A DNA stretch of 9,228 nucleotides from Candidatus Nitromaritima sp. SCGC AAA288-L16 (GCA_000372225.1 AQTY01000043.1:1-9228), one strand, 5' to 3'. Shown: positions 1-7,564, numbered from the stretch's first letter. Numbers and translations are program-made. Notes: a model not told the origin generated them from the letters alone.

Positions 1-2
1 GT

Positions 3-2249
3 CCCAATATTGGTCTTATTGCTTCATTGAGTACCTATGCCAGGGTTAATGAGTATGGGTTTGTTGAAACGCCCTATAGGAAGGTTAAAAATGGGTCGGC
101 TTTAGATGACGTTGAATTTCATACGGCGATGGTCGAAGGCGAATATGTCATTGCACAAGCAAATGCTGTGCTTGGTGATGATAATAAATTTCGGGATGAA
201 GTTGTGTCGGCCCGTCAGGGAGGTGACTTTGTTTTAACTCAAAGGAATAAAGTCGATTACATGGACGTTTCACCAAAGCAGCTTATAAGCGTCGCCGCAT
301 CGTTAATTCCGTTTTTAGAAAACGACGATGCGAACCGAGCATTAATGGGTTCTAATATGCAACGGCAGGCTGTGCCCTTGGTTCGACCGAAAGCCCCTTT
401 AGTTGGGACGGGTATGGAGGCTATTGTGGCGCGTGATTCTGGGGCAGTTATTGTTGCTGAAAATGATGGTGAGGTTATCAGCACTGACTCAACACGCATT
501 GTTGTTCGTAATGATGTCAAAAAATCGCGTAATAAAGAAACTAAAAGTGGAGGCTATCTTGAGTCAGCGGTGAGTATTTACACTTTGATTAAGTATCAAA
601 GGTCAAATCAGAATACCTGTGTTAATCAAAAACCTCTCGTAGTGTCGGGGCAAAAAATTAAAGAGGGTGAAGTGATAGCTGATGGCCCATCGACTGAGCA
701 GGGGGAGCTTGCCTTGGGGCGTAATGTTCTAGTCGCGTTTATGCCTTGGGATGGGTACAACTTCGAGGATGCGATAATTATCAGTGAAAAGCTGGTTAAG
801 GAAGATGTTTATACTTTTATACACATTGAAGAGTTTAATGTGGAGGCGCGGGACACTAAACAGGGTAGGGAGGAAATTACCAGAGATATATCAAATGTTG
901 GAGAGGAAGCGCTGAAAAATCTTGATGAAAGCGGTATTATCCGCGTGGGCGCAACAATTAAGCCAACTGATATTCTGGTGGGTAAAATCACGCCAAAGGG
1001 TGAAACTCAGTTAAGTCCGGAAGAAAAACTTCTCAAGGCGATTTTTGGAGAAAAGGCAGGAGATGTGCGCGACACTTCATTGAGGGTTCCACCCGGTATT
1101 CGTGGGACGGTGATTGATGTAAAGGTTTTTTCTCGAAAAGGCATTGATAGAGATTCTCGAGCTGCTTTGATTGAAGAGGAGGAGGCTGCTCGGATCAAAA
1201 AAGATTTTAATGACGAAATCGAGATTATTAAAAATGAAGCAGGGAAACGAATGCGGTCTATTTTGTCCGGAAAGGTCGTGAGCAAATCGATAAAAATAGG
1301 GCGTAGAGATTTTAAAAAATCAGCGGTTCTTGGTGATGATTTGCTTGAAGAGTTAAGTGTTAAGGATATGGCTCAGATTTCTGTAAAGAATGTTGATTTA
1401 AATGAGCTTCAGGGGTTGGGGGAAAGTTGTCAAAAGCTGGTAAGCGGTCTAAAGGATGCGATGAAAGAGAAGGTTGTTCAATTGCAAAAAGGCGATGACT
1501 TGTCACCGGGTGTGATTAAATTGGTGAAAGTTTTTGTTGCTATGAAGCGTAAGTTGCAGGTTGGTGATAAGATGGCTGGTCGGCATGGAAATAAAGGAGT
1601 TGTTTCGACTATTGTTCCCGAGGAAGACATGCCGTATATGGAAGATGGAACTTCGATTGAAATTATACTTAATCCGCTTGGTGTGCCGTCTCGAATGAAT
1701 GTAGGGCAGATTCTGGAAACTAACTTGGGAATGGCTGCGAAGGCAGTTGGTAGGCATATGGCAACACCCGTTTTCGATGGAGCGAAGGAAGTAGATATTC
1801 GGGGATTGCTTCAAGGAACGCAGTTTTCTCCTACAGGTGAAGAGCGTCTTACGGATGGTCGTACGGGGGCGTTCTTTCGCCAAAAAGTGATGGTTGGTTA
1901 TATATATATTCTTAAGCTTCATCACCTGGTTGATGATAAGATTCACGCTCGCTCAACTGGACCCTACTCGCTCGTGACTCAGCAACCACTAGGCGGGAAG
2001 GCGCAATTCGGTGGTCAGAGACTCGGTGAAATGGAAGTATGGGCATTAGAAGCTTATGGCGCCGCGTACACCCTTCAGGAAATGCTGACCGTTAAATCTG
2101 ATGATGTGGAAGGGCGTAAGCGCATGTATGAGGCTATAGTTAAAGGCGAGACTTCTGCTACCCCTAGTCTTCCAGAGTCGTTTAATGTTTTGGTTAAAGA
2201 GTTGCAGAGCCTAGCCATAGATGTAGAACTTGTGGAATCTGGAAAATAA
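3..2249 (+). CDS. rpoB: RNA polymerase beta subunit, C-terminal fragment (cut by left edge)
   Basis: This is the C-terminal 748 residues of the beta subunit, which with beta' forms the catalytic cleft of RNA polymerase. The frame is open to the left edge: codons from position 3 read PNIGLIASLSTYARVNEYGF, which matches E. coli beta from about residue 567, so the TTG at 27 is internal and not a start. Visible landmarks are the DDANRALMGSNMQRQAVP block, GYNFEDAIIISE, the active-centre segment GDKMAGRHGNKG with its two conserved lysines (codons 1569 and 1593), NPLGVPSRMNVGQILE, and the C-terminal LGGKAQFGGQRLGEMEVWALE region that contacts beta'. The insertion found in proteobacterial beta (SI2, E. 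coli about 938-1042) is absent: GMAAKAVGRHMATPVFDGAKE runs straight through. The gene ends in TAA, 89 nt before rpoC, as in a normal rpoBC operon. The rifampicin-resistance region lies just outside the window. Identity is certain; only completeness is in doubt. Confidence 0.97.
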   Translation, partial: PNIGLIASLSTYARVNEYGFVETPYRKVKNGSALDDVEFHTAMVEGEYVIAQANAVLGDDNKFRDEVVSARQGGDFVLTQRNKVDYMDVSPKQLISVAASLIPFLENDDANRALMGSNMQRQAVPLVRPKAPLVGTGMEAIVARDSGAVIVAENDGEVISTDSTRIVVRNDVKKSRNKETKSGGYLESAVSIYTLIKYQRSNQNTCVNQKPLVVSGQKIKEGEVIADGPSTEQGELALGRNVLVAFMPWDGYNFEDAIIISEKLVKEDVYTFIHIEEFNVEARDTKQGREEITRDISNVGEEALKNLDESGIIRVGATIKPTDILVGKITPKGETQLSPEEKLLKAIFGEKAGDVRDTSLRVPPGIRGTVIDVKVFSRKGIDRDSRAALIEEEEAARIKKDFNDEIEIIKNEAGKRMRSILSGKVVSKSIKIGRRDFKKSAVLGDDLLEELSVKDMAQISVKNVDLNELQGLGESCQKLVSGLKDAMKEKVVQLQKGDDLSPGVIKLVKVFVAMKRKLQVGDKMAGRHGNKGVVSTIVPEEDMPYMEDGTSIEIILNPLGVPSRMNVGQILETNLGMAAKAVGRHMATPVFDGAKEVDIRGLLQGTQFSPTGEERLTDGRTGAFFRQKVMVGYIYILKLHHLVDDKIHARSTGPYSLVTQQPLGGKAQFGGQRLGEMEVWALEAYGAAYTLQEMLTVKSDDVEGRKRMYEAIVKGETSATPSLPESFNVLVKELQSLAIDVELVESGK

Positions 2250-2321
2250 ATTACCTCGCCTAGTTTGTTGTGATCGATTTGTTTTTAGGGCGGTTTGATT
2301 TTAAATGCTATTTGACTGTTT

Positions 2322-2329
2322 AGAGGGAG
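2322..2329 (+). promoter_or_regulatory. Ribosome binding site of rpoC
   Basis: The purine run AGAGGGAG lies 9 nt before a GTG codon at 2339 and fixes that GTG as the start of rpoC. The next codons, DRFTLFDKP, are typical of a beta' N-terminus. The rest of the rpoB-rpoC spacer (2250-2321) shows no strong hairpin or promoter, so the two genes are probably read from one transcript. Confidence 0.75.
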
Positions 2330-2338
2330 ATAATATTA

Positions 2339-5300
2339 GTGGATAGATTTACATTATTTGATAAACCAAAGAACCCTGTCTCTTTTGATGCGATGAGGGT
2401 GCGCCTTGCCTCGCCAGAAAAAATCCGTTCGTGGTCTTATGGGGAAGTCAAGAAACCAGAGACTATAAATTACCGTACCTTCAAGCCGGAACGGGATGGG
2501 CTGTTTTGCGCTAAAATTTTTGGCCCAGTTAAAGATTGGGAATGTAATTGTGGAAAGTATAAGCGCATGAAACACAAGGGCGTAGTTTGTGAAAAATGTG
2601 GTGTAGAGGTCATTCTTTCTAAAGTGCGTCGGGAAAGGATGGGTCATATAGAGTTGGCAAGTCCGGTCGCCCATATCTGGTTTTTTAAAGGGCTTCCTAG
2701 TCGCATGGGTCACCTATTGGATATTAGTCTCAAGGACCTTGAGCGGATCATTTACTTTGAGAATTATGTGGTGATAGATCCAGGTGATTCAGATTATAAG
2801 CCAGGTCAACTTCTAGGAGATGAAGAGTTTCGTGAGGTAGAGCTTGAGTATCCTGATACTTTTAAGGCAATGATCGGGGCTGAGGCGATAGATCAAATGT
2901 TAAAGGCTTTAGACCTTGACGCGGAATCAATCCGCCTTAAAGAGGAGGCTCTTACTACAAAGTCGGTGATGAATAAGCGCAAGATTGCAAAGCGGCTTAA
3001 GATCATCGAAGCGTTCCGCAAGTCAGGAAACCGTCCTGACTGGATGATTCTTAAGGTGGTTCCTGTTATCCCGCCAGAATTGAGGCCATTGGTTCCACTG
3101 GATGGCGGTCGGTTTGCTACATCCGACTTAAATGATCTTTATCGCAGGGTCATTAATCGGAATAACCGATTAAAGCGCCTGCAGGAGTTGAGAGCTCCGC
3201 AGATTATTGTTCGTAACGAAAAGCGAATGTTGCAGGAGGCGGTTGCTGCTTTATTTGACAATGGTCGAAGGGGTAGAACGCTTCGCGGTACAAATAAAAG
3301 ACCATTAAAGTCGCTTAGTGACATGCTGAAAGGTAAGCAAGGTAGATTCCGCCAGAATTTACTGGGGAAACGGGTCGATTACTCCGGTCGGTCTGTTATT
3401 GTGGTTGGTCCTCATCTTAAGTTTCACCAGTGTGGATTGCCAAAAAAGATGGCCCTGGAATTGTTTAAGCCGTTTATATTTAATCGTCTTGAGGAAAAAG
3501 GGTACGCCACGACAATCAAGACTGCAAAAAAAATGGTGGAGCAGGAACGCTCAGAAGTTTGGGAGGTTCTTGAGGAGGTGGTTGAGGGGCATCCAATTTT
3601 CTTAAATCGCGCGCCTACTTTGCATCGTTTGGGTTTTCAAGCGTTTGAGCCCATTCTTATAGAAGGAAAGGCTATTCAGGTCCACCCTCTTGTCTGTACT
3701 GCCTTTAATGCAGACTTTGATGGTGATCAGATGGCTGTTCATGTGCCGCTTTCAATGGAGGCACGAGTTGAAGCTAAGTTGCTTATGCTGTCTTCGAATA
3801 ATGTTCTTTCTCCCTCGAATGCGAAGCCTATTGCGGTTCCGTCTCAAGATATGGTGTTAGGGTGTTATTACATGACTAAGGTCCGTGGTGGTGTGCAAGG
3901 GGCGGGAAAAATCTTTTCTTGCTCGAAAGAAGTGATCTCCGCATATGATGCTGATGAGTTAGACTTGCAGGCTCAAATTCTGGTTCGAATGAAAGGACAG
4001 CTTGTTTCAACAACAACAGGTCGCGTTATTCTCGGTGAGGTTTTGCCAAGCGAGGTAGGGTTTTCTTTAGTGAATCGGTTGATGGATAAAAAGGAGCTTT
4101 CTGGATTAATCGGGGAATCCTTTTTGCTGGCCGGAAGTAAAAAAACAGTTAGTCTTTTGGATGCGATCAAGTCCCTCGGATTTAAATACGCGACGGAAGC
4201 GGGGCTTACAGTCTCGGTTGACCATATGCGTATTCCGAAAAATAAGGTCCCTATTGTTAATAAAACGGATGAAGAAGTGCTTAAGGTTTACAAGCAATAC
4301 CGAGATGGGCTTATTACTAATGGAGAGCGTTATAACAAGGTGATAGATATCTGGGCTCATGTTACGGAGAGAATTTCAGAGGAAATGTTTGATGAGTTGG
4401 CTGAGGAGGATAAGAAAATTGGAGCTGGTGAAATCCAAGGCGACTTTAATTCCATTTTTATTATGGCTGATTCTGGTGCCCGTGGTAGTGTTCAGCAGCT
4501 TCGGCAGTTAGCTGGAATGCGCGGGTTGATGGCTAAGCCATCTGGCGAAATTATCGAAACTCCTATTACCGCAAACTTCCGTGAGGGTTTATCGGTGCTC
4601 CAATATTTTATTTCAACTCACGGCGCGCGTAAGGGTCTCGCAGACACCGCGCTTAAAACAGCTAATTCGGGTTATCTGACTAGGCGGCTTGTTGATGTGG
4701 CTCAGGACATCATTATACAAGAGGAAGACTGTGGAACTCTTAAGGGCGTGAATGTCACATCTCTAGTGGATGCTGGAGAAATCATTCAGCCTCTAGGTGA
4801 GCGTGTCCTTGGGCGATCTGCTTTAGAAGATGTTATAGATCCTTTCGATGGCAATATTTTGGTTAAAGCAAATGGTATGATTGATGAAAATATTGTGAAT
4901 GCGATTGAGAATTCGGGTATTGCAGCAGTGAAAATAAGGACTAACCTTACCTGCGAATCGAAGCAGGGATTGTGTGTTAAATGTTACGGTCGCAATATGG
5001 CAACTTTAGATTGGGTGGAAATTGGCGAGCCGATAGGTGTTATTGCTGCTCAGTCTATCGGTGAACCTGGGACCCAGTTGACAATGCGTACTTTTCATAT
5101 CGGTGGAACCGCCAGTCGTGTGGTCGAGCAGACCACGCTACAAGCAAAAAAAATAGGTAGGGCTAAATACTCTGGATTGCGTACCATTAAAAACCAACGC
5201 GGTGAAAATATTGTAATGAATCGTAATGGGGCAATTGTTGTTGAAGACGAGGGCGGTCGAGAGATAGAAAGATATGCTGTCGTTTATGCTGCAAATCTTA

Positions 5301-5641
5301 AGGTGAATGATGGGCAGGAAGTTCAGTCAGGTCAAACGCTTGTGGAGTGGGATCCGTATACCGATTCCATTCTTACTGAGGTTGCGGGAACCGTTGCTTT
5401 TGGGGATGTGGTAGAAGGTGTGACGATGAAGGAAGATTTTGATGAGATAACAGGTTTGTCTACCAAGGTAATCATTAGTAATAGGGACGAGAAAAAACAA
5501 CCACGAGTTTCTATTAAGGATCCGAAGGGAGAAACTCTTCGACGCTATCTTTTGCCAGCAGGCGCGCATATTGCTGTTTCCGGCGTTGGGGGGTCGCCTG
5601 GACGGAGGCGCTTGTATATTTCTCTTATCGCGTCTATCTGA
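2339..5641 (+). CDS. rpoC: RNA polymerase beta' subunit, 3'-truncated at a chimeric junction
   Basis: This encodes the catalytic beta' subunit of RNA polymerase. It starts at GTG. The N-terminal zinc-binding domain has C69, C71, C84 and C87. The lid and rudder region leads to the Mg-binding NADFDGDQM motif with D459, D461 and D463. The bridge helix lies at about 753-788 (QYFISTHGARKGLADT). The second zinc site is C798, C872, C879 and C882, with the E. coli spacing. The trigger loop begins at TQLTMRTFHIGG (911-923). An SI3-like insertion starts at about 927, and the true coding sequence stops inside it near S1081. The last residues (GVGGSPGRRRLYISLIASI) are rpoB read in antisense, and the TGA at 5639 is accidental. 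About 300 residues are missing, including the second half of the trigger loop, the jaw and the C-terminal clamp, so this product could not be functional. The intact gene should be near 1,390 codons. Identity is certain; the truncation is probably artefactual. Confidence 0.96.
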   Translation: MDRFTLFDKPKNPVSFDAMRVRLASPEKIRSWSYGEVKKPETINYRTFKPERDGLFCAKIFGPVKDWECNCGKYKRMKHKGVVCEKCGVEVILSKVRRERMGHIELASPVAHIWFFKGLPSRMGHLLDISLKDLERIIYFENYVVIDPGDSDYKPGQLLGDEEFREVELEYPDTFKAMIGAEAIDQMLKALDLDAESIRLKEEALTTKSVMNKRKIAKRLKIIEAFRKSGNRPDWMILKVVPVIPPELRPLVPLDGGRFATSDLNDLYRRVINRNNRLKRLQELRAPQIIVRNEKRMLQEAVAALFDNGRRGRTLRGTNKRPLKSLSDMLKGKQGRFRQNLLGKRVDYSGRSVIVVGPHLKFHQCGLPKKMALELFKPFIFNRLEEKGYATTIKTAKKMVEQERSEVWEVLEEVVEGHPIFLNRAPTLHRLGFQAFEPILIEGKAIQVHPLVCTAFNADFDGDQMAVHVPLSMEARVEAKLLMLSSNNVLSPSNAKPIAVPSQDMVLGCYYMTKVRGGVQGAGKIFSCSKEVISAYDADELDLQAQILVRMKGQLVSTTTGRVILGEVLPSEVGFSLVNRLMDKKELSGLIGESFLLAGSKKTVSLLDAIKSLGFKYATEAGLTVSVDHMRIPKNKVPIVNKTDEEVLKVYKQYRDGLITNGERYNKVIDIWAHVTERISEEMFDELAEEDKKIGAGEIQGDFNSIFIMADSGARGSVQQLRQLAGMRGLMAKPSGEIIETPITANFREGLSVLQYFISTHGARKGLADTALKTANSGYLTRRLVDVAQDIIIQEEDCGTLKGVNVTSLVDAGEIIQPLGERVLGRSALEDVIDPFDGNILVKANGMIDENIVNAIENSGIAAVKIRTNLTCESKQGLCVKCYGRNMATLDWVEIGEPIGVIAAQSIGEPGTQLTMRTFHIGGTASRVVEQTTLQAKKIGRAKYSGLRTIKNQRGENIVMNRNGAIVVEDEGGREIERYAVVYAANLKVNDGQEVQSGQTLVEWDPYTDSILTEVAGTVAFGDVVEGVTMKEDFDEITGLSTKVIISNRDEKKQPRVSIKDPKGETLRRYLLPAGAHIAVSGVGGSPGRRRLYISLIASI

Positions 5642-6993
5642 TTATCAACTTTGGATATTGCCAACGTATCCCTGATAACCGTATCAAGCAATTCTTCGTC
5701 CACACGAAGAATTGTAATTTTTTTTGTTCCATTTTTAAAAATTAACCCCAAAAGCTCTTCTGTTATAACTTGATTTGTTTCTGCAAAAACTTCTCCCGTC
5801 TCCTTATCCACTATCTCATCAAACAAATAACAACCTATTAAACCCTCAGGGTCTATCTCAACCTTTACCGACTTAGACATACGACTCAACTTCCGCATCA
5901 CAGGTGGAACAACTTTCTTTTTCGCCTTTAGAACAATTTCATCAGTTTTAGGATCAACAATATCCTCCAAGACCTTATGCCCTATCAACAAACTCTTACT
6001 CGAAACAAAAACACGCTTATCCTTACCAGAAAGACTAATCGCCTCAATCTCATAAAATGTTTCAAGAATCTCCTTTACCTCCATTCCAAAAGCCTGCAAA
6101 AGAATTGTCGCAGGAAGCTTCCTTCGTCGATCAATTTTTACGTGGATGATATCCTTAATATCAAATTCGAAATCAATCCACGAACCACGGTCTGGAATAA
6201 TCCGCGCAGAGTAAAGGATTTTTCCACTTACATGAGACTTACCCTTATCATGCGAAAAAAAAGCTCCTGGCGAACGATGCATCTGACTAACAACAACTCG
6301 CTCGACCCCATTAATCATAAACGTCCCATTCGAACTCATCATTGGCATTTCGCCCAAAAATATTTTCTGCTCTTTAACCTCCCGGACAACATTACTGACA
6401 ACCTGAGTAACTTTCTGCTCTCGAATCACACTAATCACTTCTGGAGTAATCTCAGTACGCGCAGGGAAAAGCACCTTCCCCGTCATGGGACTCTTAAGAT
6501 CCTCTACAATATATTTACCCAACAAACCTTCTATTGTTTTAGCGTTAACATCAACAGCCTCACGATCAAACAATACCAAACGCACTACCATTCTTAGAGG
6601 GTCAGAGTATGTTAGCTGTTTTTGCCGACATTCCCTAAGTAAGTGCTTTTCTTTATAGACAACCTCCTGCCCACATTTATCACAAACTTCACCTGGACCA
6701 CCCAGTTCACTATAATCTCCACAACCACACTCCCAAGATCCAACCTCCAGTCCGACATACTCAATCTGAGCATTCACATTAAGGTCAGAAATAGGAAAAA
6801 CATCATGAAAAACTTCTTCCAAACCTTTTAACTTGCGAGACATGGGAGCAATCGTACGCTGCATAAAAGATTCAAAAGATTTTTCTTGCATCTCTATCAG
6901 ATTTGGAATATCCACAATCTGAGGTATTTTTGAGAAATTTTGCCTAGTTCGCAAACCTCTCACAGAACGATCATCGGAAATAATCTTCGACAT
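5545..6993 (-). CDS. rpoB: RNA polymerase beta subunit, N-terminal fragment truncated at the junction
   Basis: This is the first 474 codons of beta. It starts at ATG (MSKIISDDRSVRGLRTRQNF), followed by the usual IPQIVDIPNLIEMQEKSFE block. The lobe and protrusion are recognisable from GTFMINGVERVVVSQMHRSP (223-242), the GKSHVSGKILYSARIIPDRG stretch and IDRRRKLPATILLQ (287-300). Genuine sequence ends at RPGDPPTPETA; the last eight residues (ICAPAGKR) are rpoC read backwards. Two insertions stand out against ordinary beta: a four-cysteine zinc ribbon at about 85-115 (C89, C91, C104, C107), and a module at about 147-203 that resembles those at about 334-380 and 383-430. This fragment and the plus-strand fragment at 3-2249 do not overlap: residues equivalent to E. 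coli about 390-566 are missing between them. It follows rplL by 86 nt, the normal operon order. Identity is certain. Confidence 0.96.
   Translation of the reverse strand: MSKIISDDRSVRGLRTRQNFSKIPQIVDIPNLIEMQEKSFESFMQRTIAPMSRKLKGLEEVFHDVFPISDLNVNAQIEYVGLEVGSWECGCGDYSELGGPGEVCDKCGQEVVYKEKHLLRECRQKQLTYSDPLRMVVRLVLFDREAVDVNAKTIEGLLGKYIVEDLKSPMTGKVLFPARTEITPEVISVIREQKVTQVVSNVVREVKEQKIFLGEMPMMSSNGTFMINGVERVVVSQMHRSPGAFFSHDKGKSHVSGKILYSARIIPDRGSWIDFEFDIKDIIHVKIDRRRKLPATILLQAFGMEVKEILETFYEIEAISLSGKDKRVFVSSKSLLIGHKVLEDIVDPKTDEIVLKAKKKVVPPVMRKLSRMSKSVKVEIDPEGLIGCYLFDEIVDKETGEVFAETNQVITEELLGLIFKNGTKKITILRVDEELLDTVIRDTLAISKVDNQIDAIREIYKRLRPGDPPTPETAICAPAGKR
5572..5580. other. Chimeric inversion junction joining rpoC to rpoB tail to tail
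   Basis: To the left, plus-strand codons follow beta' through LLPAGAHIAVS. To the right, minus-strand codons follow beta through RPGDPPTPETA. The nine bases tgctgtttc fit both: they spell part of I-A-V-S in rpoC and E-T-A in rpoB on the opposite strand. Beyond this stretch each reading frame turns into the antisense of the other gene, giving the nonsense tails ICAPAGKR and GVGGSPGRRR. The breakpoint therefore lies within about 5570-5582, with up to 9 bp of microhomology. No insertion-sequence end, attachment site, tRNA or target duplication is visible here. An amplification chimera or mis-assembly is more likely than a biological inversion, but the sequence alone cannot prove it. Confidence 0.9.
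6385..6555 (-). other. Extra beta/beta'-type module inserted in RpoB
   Basis: Codons about 147-203 of the beta fragment hold LLGKYIVEDLKSPMTGKVLF followed by a short helix-like stretch containing ITPEVISVI. The pattern LxGxxxxEDxxxxxTGxVxxxAxxxIT recurs in the same protein at about 336-375 (LIGHKVLEDIVDPKTDEIV) and 385-425 (LIGCYLFDEIVDKETGEVF), and in rpoC at about 823-867 (VLGRSALEDVIDPFDGNIL). Most beta proteins have only a short linker between the LVLFDREA and VKEQKIFLGEMP segments. I infer an insertion of the small beta-beta' module family known from lineage-specific polymerase insertions. Confidence 0.6.
6649..6741 (-). other. Zinc-ribbon insertion within the RpoB N-terminal lobe
   Basis: This covers codons about 85-115 of the beta fragment. 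Cysteines 89, 91, 104 and 107 form C-x-C-x12-C-x2-C, with the words WECGCG and VCDKCGQEV. Common beta proteins pass from an E-Y-V-x-Y-x-L-G segment almost directly to an E-C-x-x-R-G-x-T-Y segment here, with no such cysteines, so about 30 residues look inserted. The spacing and flanking residues match the beta' zinc-binding domain encoded in this same window at codons 67-91 of rpoC. Zinc binding is inferred from the cysteine pattern. Confidence 0.75.
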
Positions 6994-7005
6994 ACTTATT
7001 TCAAA

Positions 7006-7020
7006 CCTTTATTTTAAAGG
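7006..7020 (-). promoter_or_regulatory. rpoB ribosome binding site inside a small hairpin
   Basis: In the rplL-rpoB spacer (6994-7079) the minus strand reads CCTTTA-AAA-TAAAGG, a perfect 6-bp stem with a 3-nt loop. Its 3' arm holds the only Shine-Dalgarno-like purines (AAAGG), 12 nt before the rpoB ATG. The stem is short and AT-rich, so it would be weak, but it could lower rpoB initiation. The rest of the spacer is U-rich in the transcript, with runs of eight, eight and six T, and has no strong GC stem before them. I see no clear attenuator. Confidence 0.4.
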
Positions 7021-7079
7021 GATTACAAAAAAGAACCACCACTGAACAAAAAAAACAACGAAAGAGTTTAAAAAAAATA

Positions 7080-7457
7080 CTACTTCACTTCTGCCGTTCC
7101 ACCTGCTGCCTCGATCTTCTGCTTAATCTCATCAGCCTCTTCTTTCTTAACACCTTCCTTGATAGGCTTCGGTGCACCCTCAACTAAGTCCTTAGCATCC
7201 TTCAAACCTAGACCAGTTATCGCGCGCACTTCTTTAATCACCTGAATCTTCTTATCTCCAGCCGCAGCTAAAACAACATCAAATTCCGTCTTTTCTTCTT
7301 CGGAACCAGCGTCGGCATCCGGCGCAGCAGCAACAGCAACTGTTGGCGCAGCAGCAGTAACACCATATTTCTCTTCTAACTCCTTAACAAACTCCGACAT
7401 TTCCAACACTGTCATATTGTCAATAAAGGAGACAACATCTTCTTTTGCAACGGCCAT
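7080..7457 (-). CDS. rplL: 50S ribosomal protein L7/L12
   Basis: This is the 125-residue stalk protein that recruits translation factors and stimulates their GTPase activity. The N-terminal dimerisation domain (1-33, AKEDVVSFIDNMTVLEMSEF) is followed by an Ala-rich flexible hinge with an acidic end (about 34-56). The globular factor-binding domain (58-125) carries the conserved ITGLGLKDAKDLVEGAPKPI stretch (80-99). Length and layout are those of the family. The ATG at 7457 is preferred over the GTG one codon earlier because AAAGGAGG ends 5 nt before the ATG but only 2 nt before the GTG. It lies between rplJ and rpoB as in most bacteria. Several L7/L12 dimers bind the C-terminal helix of L10, which fits the strong ribosome binding site compared with its neighbours. 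Confidence 0.97.
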   Translation of the reverse strand: MAVAKEDVVSFIDNMTVLEMSEFVKELEEKYGVTAAAPTVAVAAAPDADAGSEEEKTEFDVVLAAAGDKKIQVIKEVRAITGLGLKDAKDLVEGAPKPIKEGVKKEEADEIKQKIEAAGGTAEVK

Positions 7458-7462
7458 CACGA

Positions 7463-7470
7463 CCTCCTTT
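7463..7470 (-). promoter_or_regulatory. Strong ribosome binding site of rplL
   Basis: The minus strand reads AAAGGAGG followed by TCGTG and then ATG. This is the best Shine-Dalgarno match in the window. It decides the start codon and suits a protein needed in several copies per ribosome. The remaining rplJ-rplL spacer (7471-7564) is AT-rich, with no convincing promoter or terminator. Confidence 0.85.
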
Positions 7471-7564
7471 TAAAAAATAAAATTCTCGAACTTAACTCAA
7501 GTAAATTTTAACAAATCACCAAAACCGTTCTCCGCCCTCAATGCAAAGCGTGAGCAAAAAAAAT

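Noticed and set aside
27..29. TTG as the start of a shorter rpoB-like gene
   Set aside because: The upstream codons PNIGLIAS are conserved beta sequence in the same frame, so the gene simply enters from outside the window.
1503..1946. A minus-strand open frame of about 147 codons
   Set aside because: It is the antisense of the most conserved part of rpoB and shows no protein-like domain.
5545..5641. A natural overlap of two convergent genes sharing their 3' ends
   Set aside because: The overlapping tails (GVGGSPGRRR and ICAPAGKR) are each the antisense of a conserved part of the other gene and match neither beta nor beta'.
5977..6597. A plus-strand open frame of about 206 codons
   Set aside because: It lies wholly opposite the conserved rpoB N-terminal region, has low-complexity composition (rich in Asn, Thr, Leu) and no ribosome binding site or family resemblance.
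7478..7510. A 7-bp inverted repeat (TAAAATT / AATTTTA) upstream of rplL
   Set aside because: It is AT-only with a 19-nt loop, in an AT-rich spacer, and could easily occur by chance.
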